Assembly: GCA_902620425.1 (NCBI GenBank)
Contig: CACNHX010000011.1
Location: 1-37,653 of the forward strand
Origin: an uncultured Alphaproteobacteria bacterium
GTDB taxonomy: Bacteria; Pseudomonadota; Alphaproteobacteria; HIMB59; GCA-002718135
Length of the DNA stretch: 37,653 bases
Direction of reading: 5' to 3'
The stretch's first letter is position 1. Every line of letters starts with the position of its first letter. Below the pieces are notes generated by a model, which was not told the DNA's origin, did no database searches, and worked only from the letters and a program-made list of their open reading frames with translations. Positions 8,187 to 16,130 of the stretch are shown piece after piece. The position numbers were made by a program, and so were the translations under genes.

Positions 8187-9122
8187 TTATGTTCTAAGAG
8201 TAGTTTTGGATACAACTAATTCCTCACGCTTATTTTCTCTGAATACAACAAAGATACCACTTACCATAATAAGAAAAATACCAATAAATGAGTTTATATC
8301 TGGTACTTCAGAAAAAATAATAATTCCAATTATTATAGCAAAAATTAAATGGACGTACTCAGTTATACTATTAACTAAAGGTGATCCTACTCTGTATGCT
8401 GCAATCAAACAAAATATCCCAAGACTTCCAGTTGTAGAAATGAAAAGTATTAATCCAATAAATTGAAGATCATTAAGTATCCAGGGATTACTAAGAATAG
8501 AAAAAATTGATAAATTAAAGTCTGAATTATGTAATAAAATACTTATTGCACTTCCTCCAACAAATGCACCTATATAAATATGAAAAGTTTGTTGAAATAA
8601 ATTATCATTTTTTGAAGTTTTTTTTGCCAATGTCATCGATAATGCATAGGTGGCTGCAGCAATTATTGGAAATAACATATAAATATTTATGTCATTAAAT
8701 TCTGGCTTAATGATTAAAAGTGTACCACTAAAACCAACAAAGATTGAAAATATTCTATTCAAGCCAATTTTTATATTCAAAATAAAGTAGGAATAAATAG
8801 TAATAAAAAATGGACTCACAAAAAACAAACTAGTTGCTTCCGCTAGAGTAATTTCGCTTAACGAAATAAAAAATAAGGTAAAGCCAAAGAAGAAGGTGGA
8901 ACCTCTAAAAATAGCAATATAAGGGTGTGCTGTTCCAAAGAATATTGGTTGTTTTGTATAAATTAAATAAAGGCATAACAAAGAAAATCCTACTACTCCT
9001 CTAAATACGAGTATTTGCATTAAAGAGGCATCATGAATGGTGTATTTAATTAAAACATCCTGGGTAATGATGAATAACATCCCCACAATAATTAAAATAA
9101 GACCCTTTATGTTATTATTCAT
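8187..9122 (-). CDS. EamA/DMT-family transporter
   Basis: A 311-residue membrane protein with about ten hydrophobic helices in two repeated halves, the layout of EamA (DMT) exporters and permeases. The first half has the typical KYTIHDASLMQILVFRGVVG and IFRGSTFFFGFTLFFISLSE, and the second half repeats the motif near TGSLGIFCLIAAYRVGSPLV. Members move amino acids, nucleotides or other small metabolites across the inner membrane; substrates cannot be read from sequence. It stands alone on the minus strand, convergent with the metalloprotease-like gene and divergent from the hydroxylase gene. Confidence 0.9.
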   Translation of the reverse strand: MNNNIKGLILIIVGMLFIITQDVLIKYTIHDASLMQILVFRGVVGFSLLCLYLIYTKQPIFFGTAHPYIAIFRGSTFFFGFTLFFISLSEITLAEATSLFFVSPFFITIYSYFILNIKIGLNRIFSIFVGFSGTLLIIKPEFNDINIYMLFPIIAAATYALSMTLAKKTSKNDNLFQQTFHIYIGAFVGGSAISILLHNSDFNLSIFSILSNPWILNDLQFIGLILFISTTGSLGIFCLIAAYRVGSPLVNSITEYVHLIFAIIIGIIIFSEVPDINSFIGIFLIMVSGIFVVFRENKREELVVSKTTLRT

Positions 9123-9185
9123 ATAAATTTTCTTAGAGTAATTTAGGTATTAGTTTAGAAAAAAAAATAATATATAATTATTTTG

Positions 9186-10205
9186 ATGATTTTTTATCTT
9201 GTAACACCGCTAATATTGATTTTTGCTAGTTCTTTAGGATTAATCATTAATCCATCTTGGTCAATTTCACCTTTTATTTGGGTTTTCATATTAGTGCCAA
9301 TTATTGACCTTGTATTACCTTACTTAAGTAAAGATGATGTTGAGCTAAATGAAAGTGTATTTCACAATTTTTCTATTTTAATCGTACTCCCCTGCATTTT
9401 ATTTTTAATTATATTTGGTTTAATTATTGTTTCTGACTCCACTATCACTTTATTAACCGCTGCAGCTTTAGGAGCAGCTGTAGGTATGTCTGGCGGTTCT
9501 ATCGGCATTACAACTGCCCATGAACTTATTCATCGGAAAAATAAATTTATGCGCGGTATAGGAGTATTCTTACTAGTTTTATGTTGTTATGGCCATTTTC
9601 GAATTGAGCATATTTATGGTCATCATTTAAATGTAGCTACTAAAGAAGATCCTGCTACAGCTAGAAGAGGAGAAAATTTTTATTTTTATTTTATTCGCTG
9701 TGTAATCAATAGTGTGATTTCATCATGGAATATTGAAAAAAATATTCTTGATAGAAAAAGATTAAAGACTTTTAGTTTCCAAAACAGAATGATTCATTAT
9801 TTTGTATTAGAATTTTTATTTTTATTATTTGCTTATTTAATTGCCGGTATGAATGGTTTAATTTTTGTTATCTTTCATTCTTTTGTTTCCATAATCTTAT
9901 TGGAGTTAGTAAATTATATTCAGCATTATGGTTTAGAAAGAAAAAAAGAAAATGGAAGGTATGAAAGATTTACAGATTTACATTCTTGGAATAGTCGTCA
10001 CATCTCTGCTAATTGGTCGACATTTAATTTAGGTCTTCATGCTGAACATCACCAGAGCGCATCTAAGCCCTACCCTCTTTTATCTCAAGAAGAAAAAGCA
10101 ATAGAGATGCCTGCTAATTACTCAATCATGTTAATAATGGCTTTAATCCCTCCTTTGTGGTTTTTTGTGATGGATAGGAAAATAGATAATCTAAAAACTA
10201 TTTAA
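9186..10205 (+). CDS. AlkB-like membrane di-iron alkane/fatty-acyl hydroxylase
   Basis: An integral membrane non-haem di-iron protein of about 339 residues. An in-frame TTG sits directly before this ATG. All histidine boxes of the alkane 1-monooxygenase branch are present: HELIH (about 113-117), EHIYGHH (142-148) and LHAEHH (285-290), plus the HYG motif NYIQHYGL (244-251) that separates AlkB types from desaturases. Known members hydroxylate medium- or long-chain alkanes or related terminal methyl groups with electrons from rubredoxin. The third box has LGLHAEHHQ where classical AlkB has LQRHSDHHA, so the substrate may differ. No rubredoxin or rubredoxin reductase gene lies in the window. The ion channel gene follows after 6 bp. 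Confidence 0.85.
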   Translation: MIFYLVTPLILIFASSLGLIINPSWSISPFIWVFILVPIIDLVLPYLSKDDVELNESVFHNFSILIVLPCILFLIIFGLIIVSDSTITLLTAAALGAAVGMSGGSIGITTAHELIHRKNKFMRGIGVFLLVLCCYGHFRIEHIYGHHLNVATKEDPATARRGENFYFYFIRCVINSVISSWNIEKNILDRKRLKTFSFQNRMIHYFVLEFLFLLFAYLIAGMNGLIFVIFHSFVSIILLELVNYIQHYGLERKKENGRYERFTDLHSWNSRHISANWSTFNLGLHAEHHQSASKPYPLLSQEEKAIEMPANYSIMLIMALIPPLWFFVMDRKIDNLKTI

Positions 10206-10211
10206 TTTAAT

Positions 10212-10901
10212 ATGATAGATTTTTTTTCTAAGTTGAAAGATAATCGTATTTTTCAATTTTCTGTTGTTGTTATAATTATATTAAATGCCATTCTTATTGG
10301 GGCTACAACATATCAATTAGATCCTATATTTTTAAATACTATTCACTTACTTGATTATGCAATCACTGTTTTCTTTGTTATTGAAATTTTAATTCGCTTT
10401 ATAGGAGAAAAAGAAAAGAAAAATTTCCTTAAAGATGGTTGGAATGTATTTGATACAATCATTGTAGCAATTTCATTAATTCCAATTCCAAATAATTCTA
10501 GTTTTTTAGTTCTACGTCTTCTTCGTATTTTTAGAGTGTTACGATTGATATCTGTCATTCCTGAATTAAAAAAAATTATAGAAGCTATTCTTGCTTCTAT
10601 AAAAAGAGTTTTTTTTGTCAGTCTACTTTTGTTCATTATTCTCTATATTTATGCAACAATGGGTTCAATATTATTTGGTGAAGATGATCCAGAACGATGG
10701 GACGATCTTGGAATATCCCTAATTACCCTTTTTCAAGTTTTAACGTTATCAAGTTGGGAGAATGTAATGCTCCCTATGCAAGCAATCTACTGGTGGTCTT
10801 GGATATATTTTTTTAGTTTTATTGCGATTTGTTCTATTACAATCTTAAACTTAGTCATTGCGATTTTAGTTGATGTAGTTAATCATCAAAATGATAAATA
10901 A
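10212..10901 (+). CDS. Single-domain voltage-gated cation channel (BacNav-like)
   Basis: A 229-residue six-helix channel subunit of the ion-transport family (PF00520), expected to work as a tetramer in the inner membrane. S1-S3 lie at roughly 13-33, 43-63 and 76-91. S4 has arginines every third residue (R102, R105, R108, R111). S5 is at 131-153, the pore loop at 165-190 and S6 at 195-222. The pore reads ITLFQVLTLSSWENVMLPM; known sodium channels such as NaChBac/NavAb have TLESWS(M), so the filter Glu is replaced by Ser180 and a Glu appears at 183. The usual long C-terminal coiled coil is missing: the chain stops right after S6 at VDVVNHQNDK. Its end overlaps the next frame by 11 bp. Confidence 0.85.
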   Translation: MIDFFSKLKDNRIFQFSVVVIIILNAILIGATTYQLDPIFLNTIHLLDYAITVFFVIEILIRFIGEKEKKNFLKDGWNVFDTIIVAISLIPIPNNSSFLVLRLLRIFRVLRLISVIPELKKIIEAILASIKRVFFVSLLLFIILYIYATMGSILFGEDDPERWDDLGISLITLFQVLTLSSWENVMLPMQAIYWWSWIYFFSFIAICSITILNLVIAILVDVVNHQNDK

Positions 10902-12900
10902 TTTTATGTTTAAATTAATATCATTACTAACTTTATTTTTTTTAATAGCAAAAAACTCACTTGCAATTAATCAAGATGTTTATGAAAAAGCTAAAATTAA
11001 TAAAATTAATTTATCTGGCTGGTATATAAATGACTCAAATAAAGTAAATGATGGAAGATATTTTCTTCCAGGTATTAAATTTATTAAAAATATTAGAAAT
11101 CAATTTAAAGATAATTTTTTTTTTATTACTGGTTTTGCTTGGGTAGATTTTGATAATAACAACACTCAAGATATCATTTTTGTAGGTGAAGGTCACAGAT
11201 GTGGTAGTGGAAATACAACTGGTGAAAATCTAGAGCAAGAAGGAAGAAGGGGCTGTTCAGTTCAGGATATAAAAATGTTAAATGCTATTAATCCTCCTGT
11301 CTTAACATTTTTACAAAATCCAAAAAAACAAAATATAATATTTAAAGATAATTTATTTGACTGGAATAATGAATTTAGTCAAGATATTGGATATGGTTCT
11401 ACCTTAGCAAGATTAATTATAGCTGATTTTAATAATGATAATGTTGAAGATATTTTTATTGCTAATGCACAAGTTCAAATAAGAAATAAAAAATATGAAT
11501 ATATTGGGCCAAATCACTCTCTAATTTCAACAGATAAATTAAATTGGAAACAAAGTAACCATACTGGATTTAAAACTGAAAAAAAACAAAAAATTTATAT
11601 TGGTTTTTCTCATGGTTCAACATCAGGCGATATAGATAATGATGGTGATATTGATATTATAACAACAGAATTTAAAGGAGCCGTTTGTCATTTTAATGAT
11701 GGTAAGGGTAATTTCAAAGCAAAAATATGTGCAAATCAACAGGGATTTGCCGTCACTGCTGCTGATTATAATAATGATGGCAATTTAGATCTAATAATTT
11801 CTGGAGATCATTATAATCCAAAATTCAATGAAATTTCTCCTTCTGGTTGGAAAGGTGATCCAGGTAAAAATAGAATTTCAGTTTTTTATGGTAACGGTAA
11901 AGGCAAATTTAAAAGACAAAAAACTGAAATTGAACCAGTTTATACCTTAGGTGGAAAGTTTATGTTTTCTCAAGTTGTTGATATGATTTCTTGGGATTTT
12001 GATAATGATGGAGATGTAGATTTCATTAGTTCAGTTGTTGGGCCGTTTTACTCATCAAGTGCATTTGCAATTTATGAAAATATAGGAAATGGAAAATTTA
12101 AACTTAAAAATAGTTTATTATTTCCTGGTGTTGAACCTAATCCTGCTTGGGCAGATCCAAAAAAATGGGCAAAAGAAATAAAAGATGAATACAGTCATCC
12201 CTATAATTCTTATTGTAATAGAACTGCTTTAATAGATGTGAATAATGATAACTTAATGGATGCAATCTGTGTAAATGGAAATTTAAATAAACATACTAAT
12301 TGGTTTTTTATAAATAAGGGAGATTTAATTTTTGAAATGGTAGATCCATCTTTTGTAGAAGATAAAGGTTGGGTATTTTTTTATGATAATTTAAAAGGAA
12401 AAAAAGTAGAAGGTATTGATTTCACAAAGATAAAAAAAATTAACGATCAAGAATTGAAAAATTATAACTTACTGAAAAATTCAATATATTTTTCTTCAAT
12501 AGAAGCGGAAATGATTGGAGGTAAAAATTTTAATATAGATATTGATAATAATTATTATATTTTTGACGCACTTTTTGAAAAAGATGAAATTAAGTTTCCT
12601 GTTACTTTATGTACTCAATATTATCCTAAATTTACTTTTATAGGCAATAGAGTTGGTTTCAATTATGGAGAGGGTTTTGGCAATATTTCGAAATTAAAAA
12701 AATATGGAACTGGAGGATGTGGAAATCAAAACACTGGATTTCTGGGACACTGGCATGATGAAGCTAATGAATTATCAAATGAAACTGATTTATTTCCTTT
12801 TCTAAGAGAGATTGAAAGTAAATGGAATGAAGTTTTTAACAATTTACCTTTTTTAACAGCTGAAGAACAAAAAAATATTGTTGAAAATTGGATTAATTAA
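10891..12900 (+). CDS. Secreted FG-GAP/VCBS-repeat beta-propeller protein
   Basis: A protein of up to 669 residues; a second ATG at 10906 gives MFKLISLLTLFFLIAKNSLA, a clean signal peptide, and avoids overlap with the channel gene, so it may be the true start. Six calcium-loop motifs of the FG-GAP/VCBS type occur at about 86 (DFDNNNTQD), 179 (DFNNDNVED), 247 (DIDNDGDID), 292 (DYNNDGNLD), 369 (DFDNDGDVD) and 449 (DVNNDNLMD), as expected for an integrin-alpha-like propeller. The C-terminal 200 residues match no domain I know. Likely periplasmic or surface located; a role in adhesion or binding is only an inference from the fold. Confidence 0.75.
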   Translation: MINNFMFKLISLLTLFFLIAKNSLAINQDVYEKAKINKINLSGWYINDSNKVNDGRYFLPGIKFIKNIRNQFKDNFFFITGFAWVDFDNNNTQDIIFVGEGHRCGSGNTTGENLEQEGRRGCSVQDIKMLNAINPPVLTFLQNPKKQNIIFKDNLFDWNNEFSQDIGYGSTLARLIIADFNNDNVEDIFIANAQVQIRNKKYEYIGPNHSLISTDKLNWKQSNHTGFKTEKKQKIYIGFSHGSTSGDIDNDGDIDIITTEFKGAVCHFNDGKGNFKAKICANQQGFAVTAADYNNDGNLDLIISGDHYNPKFNEISPSGWKGDPGKNRISVFYGNGKGKFKRQKTEIEPVYTLGGKFMFSQVVDMISWDFDNDGDVDFISSVVGPFYSSSAFAIYENIGNGKFKLKNSLLFPGVEPNPAWADPKKWAKEIKDEYSHPYNSYCNRTALIDVNNDNLMDAICVNGNLNKHTNWFFINKGDLIFEMVDPSFVEDKGWVFFYDNLKGKKVEGIDFTKIKKINDQELKNYNLLKNSIYFSSIEAEMIGGKNFNIDIDNNYYIFDALFEKDEIKFPVTLCTQYYPKFTFIGNRVGFNYGEGFGNISKLKKYGTGGCGNQNTGFLGHWHDEANELSNETDLFPFLREIESKWNEVFNNLPFLTAEEQKNIVENWIN

Positions 12901-12944
12901 ATTTTCATTTATATATACAATCTAAAAATTATTGAAAAAAAATC

Positions 12945-13037
12945 ATGGAATAGGCATTAATTAAGCAATTACATTGGATTATGTTACTTCTTATCTCGAT
13001 TGCTATCCTTGTTGATGTTGTAAATCATCAAAAATAA
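12945..13037 (+). pseudogene. Chimeric remnant: start of the 13614 gene fused to end of the ion channel gene
   Basis: A 31-codon remnant. From ATG 12945 it aligns codon for codon with the start of the membrane protein gene at 13614: ME*ALIKQLHWIMLLLIS against MKERLFKPLHWIMLILIS, with an in-frame TAG at codon 3. It then switches to IAILVDVVNHQK and stop, matching the C-terminus of the channel gene ending at 10901 (IAILVDVVNHQNDK). The channel-like part differs mostly at synonymous positions, so it probably came from a diverged paralogue. This looks like a deletion joint between paralogues of the two flanking genes. Confidence 0.7.
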
Positions 13038-13146
13038 CCTGTAAAAATTACATAAATCTTCAAAAATTAATACTTATATGCTAATTACTAAAACAAATTA
13101 TAGCAGTTGTAGATTATCTGCATTAACAAAACTACAGGGAGGTATA

Positions 13147-13596
13147 ATGTTTGATAAAAAAGACGATAATTCAAATTCAACACCTGATGTATTTAGACCT
13201 GCTAAGGGATCTGCAAAAGTTGTAATTGGTCACGGTGTAACAATTAATGGCGAAATTAAAAAAGCTGATGAAGTTCAGATTGATGGTGAAGCAGATGTTA
13301 CTATGAAAACTGATAATGTAGTTATTGGTGCTACTGGAGATTGCAAAGGTAATATAGAAACACATAATGCTGACATCTGGGGAAAATTTGATGGTGAAAT
13401 AAAGGCTTCAGGTACTTTAACAATCCAAGAGCAAGGAGTTGCTTCTGGAGACATCGAATACCAAAACTTACAAATTAAGCTTGGCGGTCAAATTAGTGGT
13501 GATATTAAAAAATCTGATAAGATTCAACCTATTAAAAAAGACTCAAAACCATCAGAAGAAAATAATTCATTACAAGAAGCAATTAAAAAAGATTAG
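13147..13596 (+). CDS. Bactofilin (polymer-forming cytoskeletal protein)
   Basis: A 149-residue bactofilin (PF04519). The frame is open upstream to 13078, but AGGGAGGT lies just before ATG 13147, and the family core starts shortly after. The core (about residues 20-120) is a right-handed beta-helix of short repeats: KVVIGHGVTINGEIKKADEV, then VTMKTDNVVIGATGDCKGNI, DIWGKFDGEIKASGTLTI and KLGGQISGDI. Flanking tails are disordered and charged. Bactofilins self-assemble into filaments without nucleotide and often organise cell-wall enzymes or cell shape. The gene ends 17 bp before the following membrane protein gene, which may be a partner. Confidence 0.9.
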   Translation: MFDKKDDNSNSTPDVFRPAKGSAKVVIGHGVTINGEIKKADEVQIDGEADVTMKTDNVVIGATGDCKGNIETHNADIWGKFDGEIKASGTLTIQEQGVASGDIEYQNLQIKLGGQISGDIKKSDKIQPIKKDSKPSEENNSLQEAIKKD

Positions 13597-13613
13597 TAAT
13601 TACATTTGTTAGT

Positions 13614-14018
13614 ATGAAAGAAAGATTATTTAAACCTCTACATTGGATTATGTTAATCCTTATCTCTCTTGATTTTATTGATACATCTTATCGAATTACG
13701 TATGGATATTTTTCTGGTCAAGGTGTGCAACCACCTGTAGGAGATTTTAATGTTCAACTTTCCACTTTGGATTTTATTGTGGGCATAGTTTTTCAATTAG
13801 CGATCGCTTACACAATTTATATGTTGTACAGTATGAAAAGAAGTGGCGGATATTATTTTGTAGGTTTAAATATTCTTTTTGTTATTTACGGATTTGTTAT
13901 TGGTCCGTTTAGCACATTATCAGCTGGAGAAGTATTACCTCTTATTGCCGGCTTTATGGTTTTCTATATTATTTTAGTTATTGGAATACCGTATTTGTAT
14001 TCTGACAAATATGAGTAG
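13614..14018 (+). CDS. Small four-helix membrane protein
   Basis: A 134-residue integral membrane protein with about four hydrophobic helices (roughly 9-25, 49-70, 82-100 and 105-127). It opens MKERLFKPLHWIMLILISLD and ends on a short charged tail (YLYSDKYE). I recognise no family. It lies 17 bp after the bactofilin gene and is probably cotranscribed. A degenerate copy of its first 18 codons occurs at 12945, showing that this gene once had, or recombined with, a paralogue on the other side of the bactofilin gene. Confidence 0.65.
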   Translation: MKERLFKPLHWIMLILISLDFIDTSYRITYGYFSGQGVQPPVGDFNVQLSTLDFIVGIVFQLAIAYTIYMLYSMKRSGGYYFVGLNILFVIYGFVIGPFSTLSAGEVLPLIAGFMVFYIILVIGIPYLYSDKYE

Positions 14019-14133
14019 AAACTATTAATTCTCTAATTGTAATTGAATTTTAATATTTAAATATTATTTTAATTATAAACGATTTGACTCTATTGCGGTT
14101 TACAAGCAGCTAAAATGAGATACGTATAAATTT

Positions 14134-14171
14134 ATCCTCCCATTAAGAAAAATGGTGAGGATATTTTTTTT
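14134..14171 (+). terminator. Hairpin with T-run directly before a ribosome-binding site
   Basis: ATCCTC plus CCAT (14134-14143) pairs with ATGG and GAGGAT (14152-14155 and 14157-14162) with one bulged T, followed by an uninterrupted T-run to 14171. This is a strong intrinsic terminator shape. It ends immediately before AGGAGA (14172-14177) and the ATG at 14183, so it is either the terminator of the bactofilin unit or an attenuator in the leader of the next gene. Confidence 0.7.
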
Positions 14172-14182
14172 AGGAGATAATT

Positions 14183-14440
14183 ATGAATTTATGTGTTGTA
14201 TCCAAAGGATCTTTTACGAAAAAAGATTACATGGAATTATATAATTTTTTTAAAGATGATATTGCCAAATATACAGATGCGTTTGATATGGCTTTTGTTA
14301 AAGATGGCCACGTGATGATTATGTGTAATGTTACTGATGAAGAAAAATTTTACGCTTTATTTGACGATCCAAAATCAAAAGAATTTGATTCAAAATTTAA
14401 TAGCACAGATACAGTCTATTCTTTGCAAAAGGTAGAATAG
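14183..14440 (+). CDS. Small dimeric alpha/beta-barrel-like protein
   Basis: An 85-residue protein with strand LCVVSKGSF, helix KKDYMELYNFFKDDIAKYT, strands AFDMAFVKDGHVMIMCNVTD, helix EEKFYALFDDPKSKEFDSKF and final strand TVYSLQKVE. This is the same layout as the 89-residue protein at 3709-3978 and resembles DUF3764-like barrels. AGGAGA sits 5 bp before the ATG and a terminator-like hairpin lies just upstream. Its stop is directly adjacent to the ureG stop on the other strand. Function unknown. Confidence 0.65.
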   Translation: MNLCVVSKGSFTKKDYMELYNFFKDDIAKYTDAFDMAFVKDGHVMIMCNVTDEEKFYALFDDPKSKEFDSKFNSTDTVYSLQKVE

Positions 14441-15052
14441 TTATAATCCACCTTGAGATGTTAAGAAGTCAGAAATTTTTTCAATTCCGTTATTATTTTT
14501 CATTTCACCAAAAATGTAAGGCAAACCATTTCTGGCTTCGTTCACATCTTCTTTCATTTGCTCTAAATCAACATTAACATATGGAGCTAGGTCAACTTTA
14601 TTAATTACGAGTAAATCAGACTTCCTAATTGCTGGTGCTTTTTTTCTTGGTATATCCGCACCTTGAGCCACATCAATCATATAAATTGTTAAATCAACTA
14701 ATTCAGGACTAAAAGTTGCTGCTAAATTGTCACCACCTGATTCAATAAGTATTAATTCGAGATCTGGAAATTTCTTTTTCATTTCATCTACTGCAAGTAA
14801 ATTAATGGAACAATCTTCTCTTATAGCAGTATGCGGACATCCGCCAGTTTCCACACCCTTTATTCTATCTATAGGAAGAACCTGCGCTTTCATTAAATAT
14901 TCAGCATCTTCAGTTGTATAAATATCATTTGAAATAACGGCCATAGAGACTTTTTTTGATAAATGACGACATAATGCTTCTGTTAAACTTGTTTTACCAG
15001 TACCTATTCCGCCACCAATTCCAACTTTTAAAGGTCCATTTATATTATTCAC
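14441..15052 (-). CDS. ureG: Urease accessory GTPase UreG
   Basis: A 203-residue SIMIBI-class GTPase that powers nickel delivery into urease. The P-loop is [13 protein letters not shown] (about residues 11-23), where most UreG proteins have GPVGSGKT. The nickel-binding motif is intact ([11 protein letters not shown]), as are ESGGDNL and the guanine-specificity motif NKVDLA. There is no His-rich N-terminal extension. The start is GTG, overlapping the ureF stop (GTGA), which implies translational coupling. Last gene of the urease operon. Confidence 0.97.
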   Translation of the reverse strand: MNNINGPLKVGIGGGIGTGKTSLTEALCRHLSKKVSMAVISNDIYTTEDAEYLMKAQVLPIDRIKGVETGGCPHTAIREDCSINLLAVDEMKKKFPDLELILIESGGDNLAATFSPELVDLTIYMIDVAQGADIPRKKAPAIRKSDLLVINKVDLAPYVNVDLEQMKEDVNEARNGLPYIFGEMKNNNGIEKISDFLTSQGGL

Positions 15053-15684
15053 GTTAAATAAATCCTTGAGTCTAAATATTCATGCTTAATTGCATAAATA
15101 TCACCAATAAAAAAACTTGAACCTATATCTTTAAAAGTCAGCTTATCTGAATGACTTAAAAATTCTTGAATTTGATTAATAAAAATAACATTAAGACTCT
15201 GTCCATCTTTTTGAGACATTGGGATATGTTTTACACATACATTTATTAAATTAGAAATAAATGATTGTAGATAAAACTTAATTAAATCATCAAACTTAAT
15301 ATTAAAATGTAATCCAGCTTTTGCTAAACAATATATAAATGATGTGTTTTCAGGTAAAGATAATTCCCAACTATCTTTCATGATTTTACGAAAAGAATTT
15401 CCCATATCTATCATTTCTATTTGCCTTTCTTTAGAAGAAGCACTTGCTAAGATTAATTGATTAATTTCGTCACCTTTGTAAATAGACTTAATAAAAATAT
15501 AGTCATTTCTTAATGTTCCATAAAATAAAAGGGCATCTAAAAATTCTTTAACATCATTATTATTTTTAATTTTTTTATCATCAATCAGAGCTTCTAAACC
15601 ATGAGAGTATGCGTAAGAACCAATAGGAAAAGAAGATGAAAACCATACTTGTAATATTTGATGAGGATCTTTAAATTTTTTCAT
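15049..15684 (-). CDS. ureF: Urease accessory protein UreF
   Basis: The reading frame is open upstream to 15750, but that part overlaps ureE; ATG at 15684 starts one base after the ureE TAA and gives the expected [14 protein letters not shown] and a 211-residue protein. Family signatures are the [16 protein letters not shown] segment near the N-terminus and [19 protein letters not shown] in the middle. UreF is an all-helical scaffold that bridges UreD to UreG and gates GTP-dependent nickel transfer in the cytoplasm. It overlaps ureG by 4 bp. Confidence 0.95.
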   Translation of the reverse strand: MKKFKDPHQILQVWFSSSFPIGSYAYSHGLEALIDDKKIKNNNDVKEFLDALLFYGTLRNDYIFIKSIYKGDEINQLILASASSKERQIEMIDMGNSFRKIMKDSWELSLPENTSFIYCLAKAGLHFNIKFDDLIKFYLQSFISNLINVCVKHIPMSQKDGQSLNVIFINQIQEFLSHSDKLTFKDIGSSFFIGDIYAIKHEYLDSRIYLT

Positions 15685-15685
15685 T

Positions 15686-16129
15686 TTAATGTTTGTGGCT
15701 ATGTGTTCTGCCCATACCATAAGCACCACCTTCAGGTTTAAATTTTTCAAAAACTTTTTTTACATTTCCGTGTAATTTTAGAACCATATCAAGAATTACA
15801 GCATCATCTTGAATAAGAATTCTGTTTTCTTCAATTTGACATGGCAGATGTCTATTTCCTATGTGCCATATGATTTGCTTTAAATTATCACCCGTTATTT
15901 CAATTAGATTTTCTTCTTTAGATATAACTTTAATTAATTTTCCATTGTCTAATTCAAAATAATGATTTTCATCAACACTGACGGTTTCTTCAAGATTAAC
16001 TAAAAATTCAGTACCGTTATTTGCTATAAGTTTTTTTCTACGAATAAATCTTTCTTCATAAGATAGTGAAATTTCATCAAATGCTTCTTTATCATTATTG
16101 TGATGAATAATTTTGAATGAAGTATCCAT
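15686..16129 (-). CDS. ureE: Urease accessory nickel metallochaperone UreE
   Basis: A 147-residue UreE. It has the N-terminal strand-rich domain (SLSYEERFIRRKKLIANNGT) and the conserved metal-site region WHIGNRHLPCQ at about 88-98, followed by LKLHGNVKKVFEKFKPEGGAYG. The C-terminal tail is short with three histidines (RTHSHKH), not the long His-rich tail of Klebsiella UreE. It hands nickel to UreG. It is separated from ureC by one base and from ureF by one base. Confidence 0.95.
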   Translation of the reverse strand: MDTSFKIIHHNNDKEAFDEISLSYEERFIRRKKLIANNGTEFLVNLEETVSVDENHYFELDNGKLIKVISKEENLIEITGDNLKQIIWHIGNRHLPCQIEENRILIQDDAVILDMVLKLHGNVKKVFEKFKPEGGAYGMGRTHSHKH

Positions 16130-16130
16130 T

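Noticed and set aside
13078-13146. Longer start for the bactofilin
   Set aside because: Upstream part matches nothing in the family, and a good ribosome-binding site precedes ATG 13147.
15685-15750. Upstream extension of ureF
   Set aside because: It overlaps conserved ureE C-terminal codons; the later ATG gives the usual UreF length.
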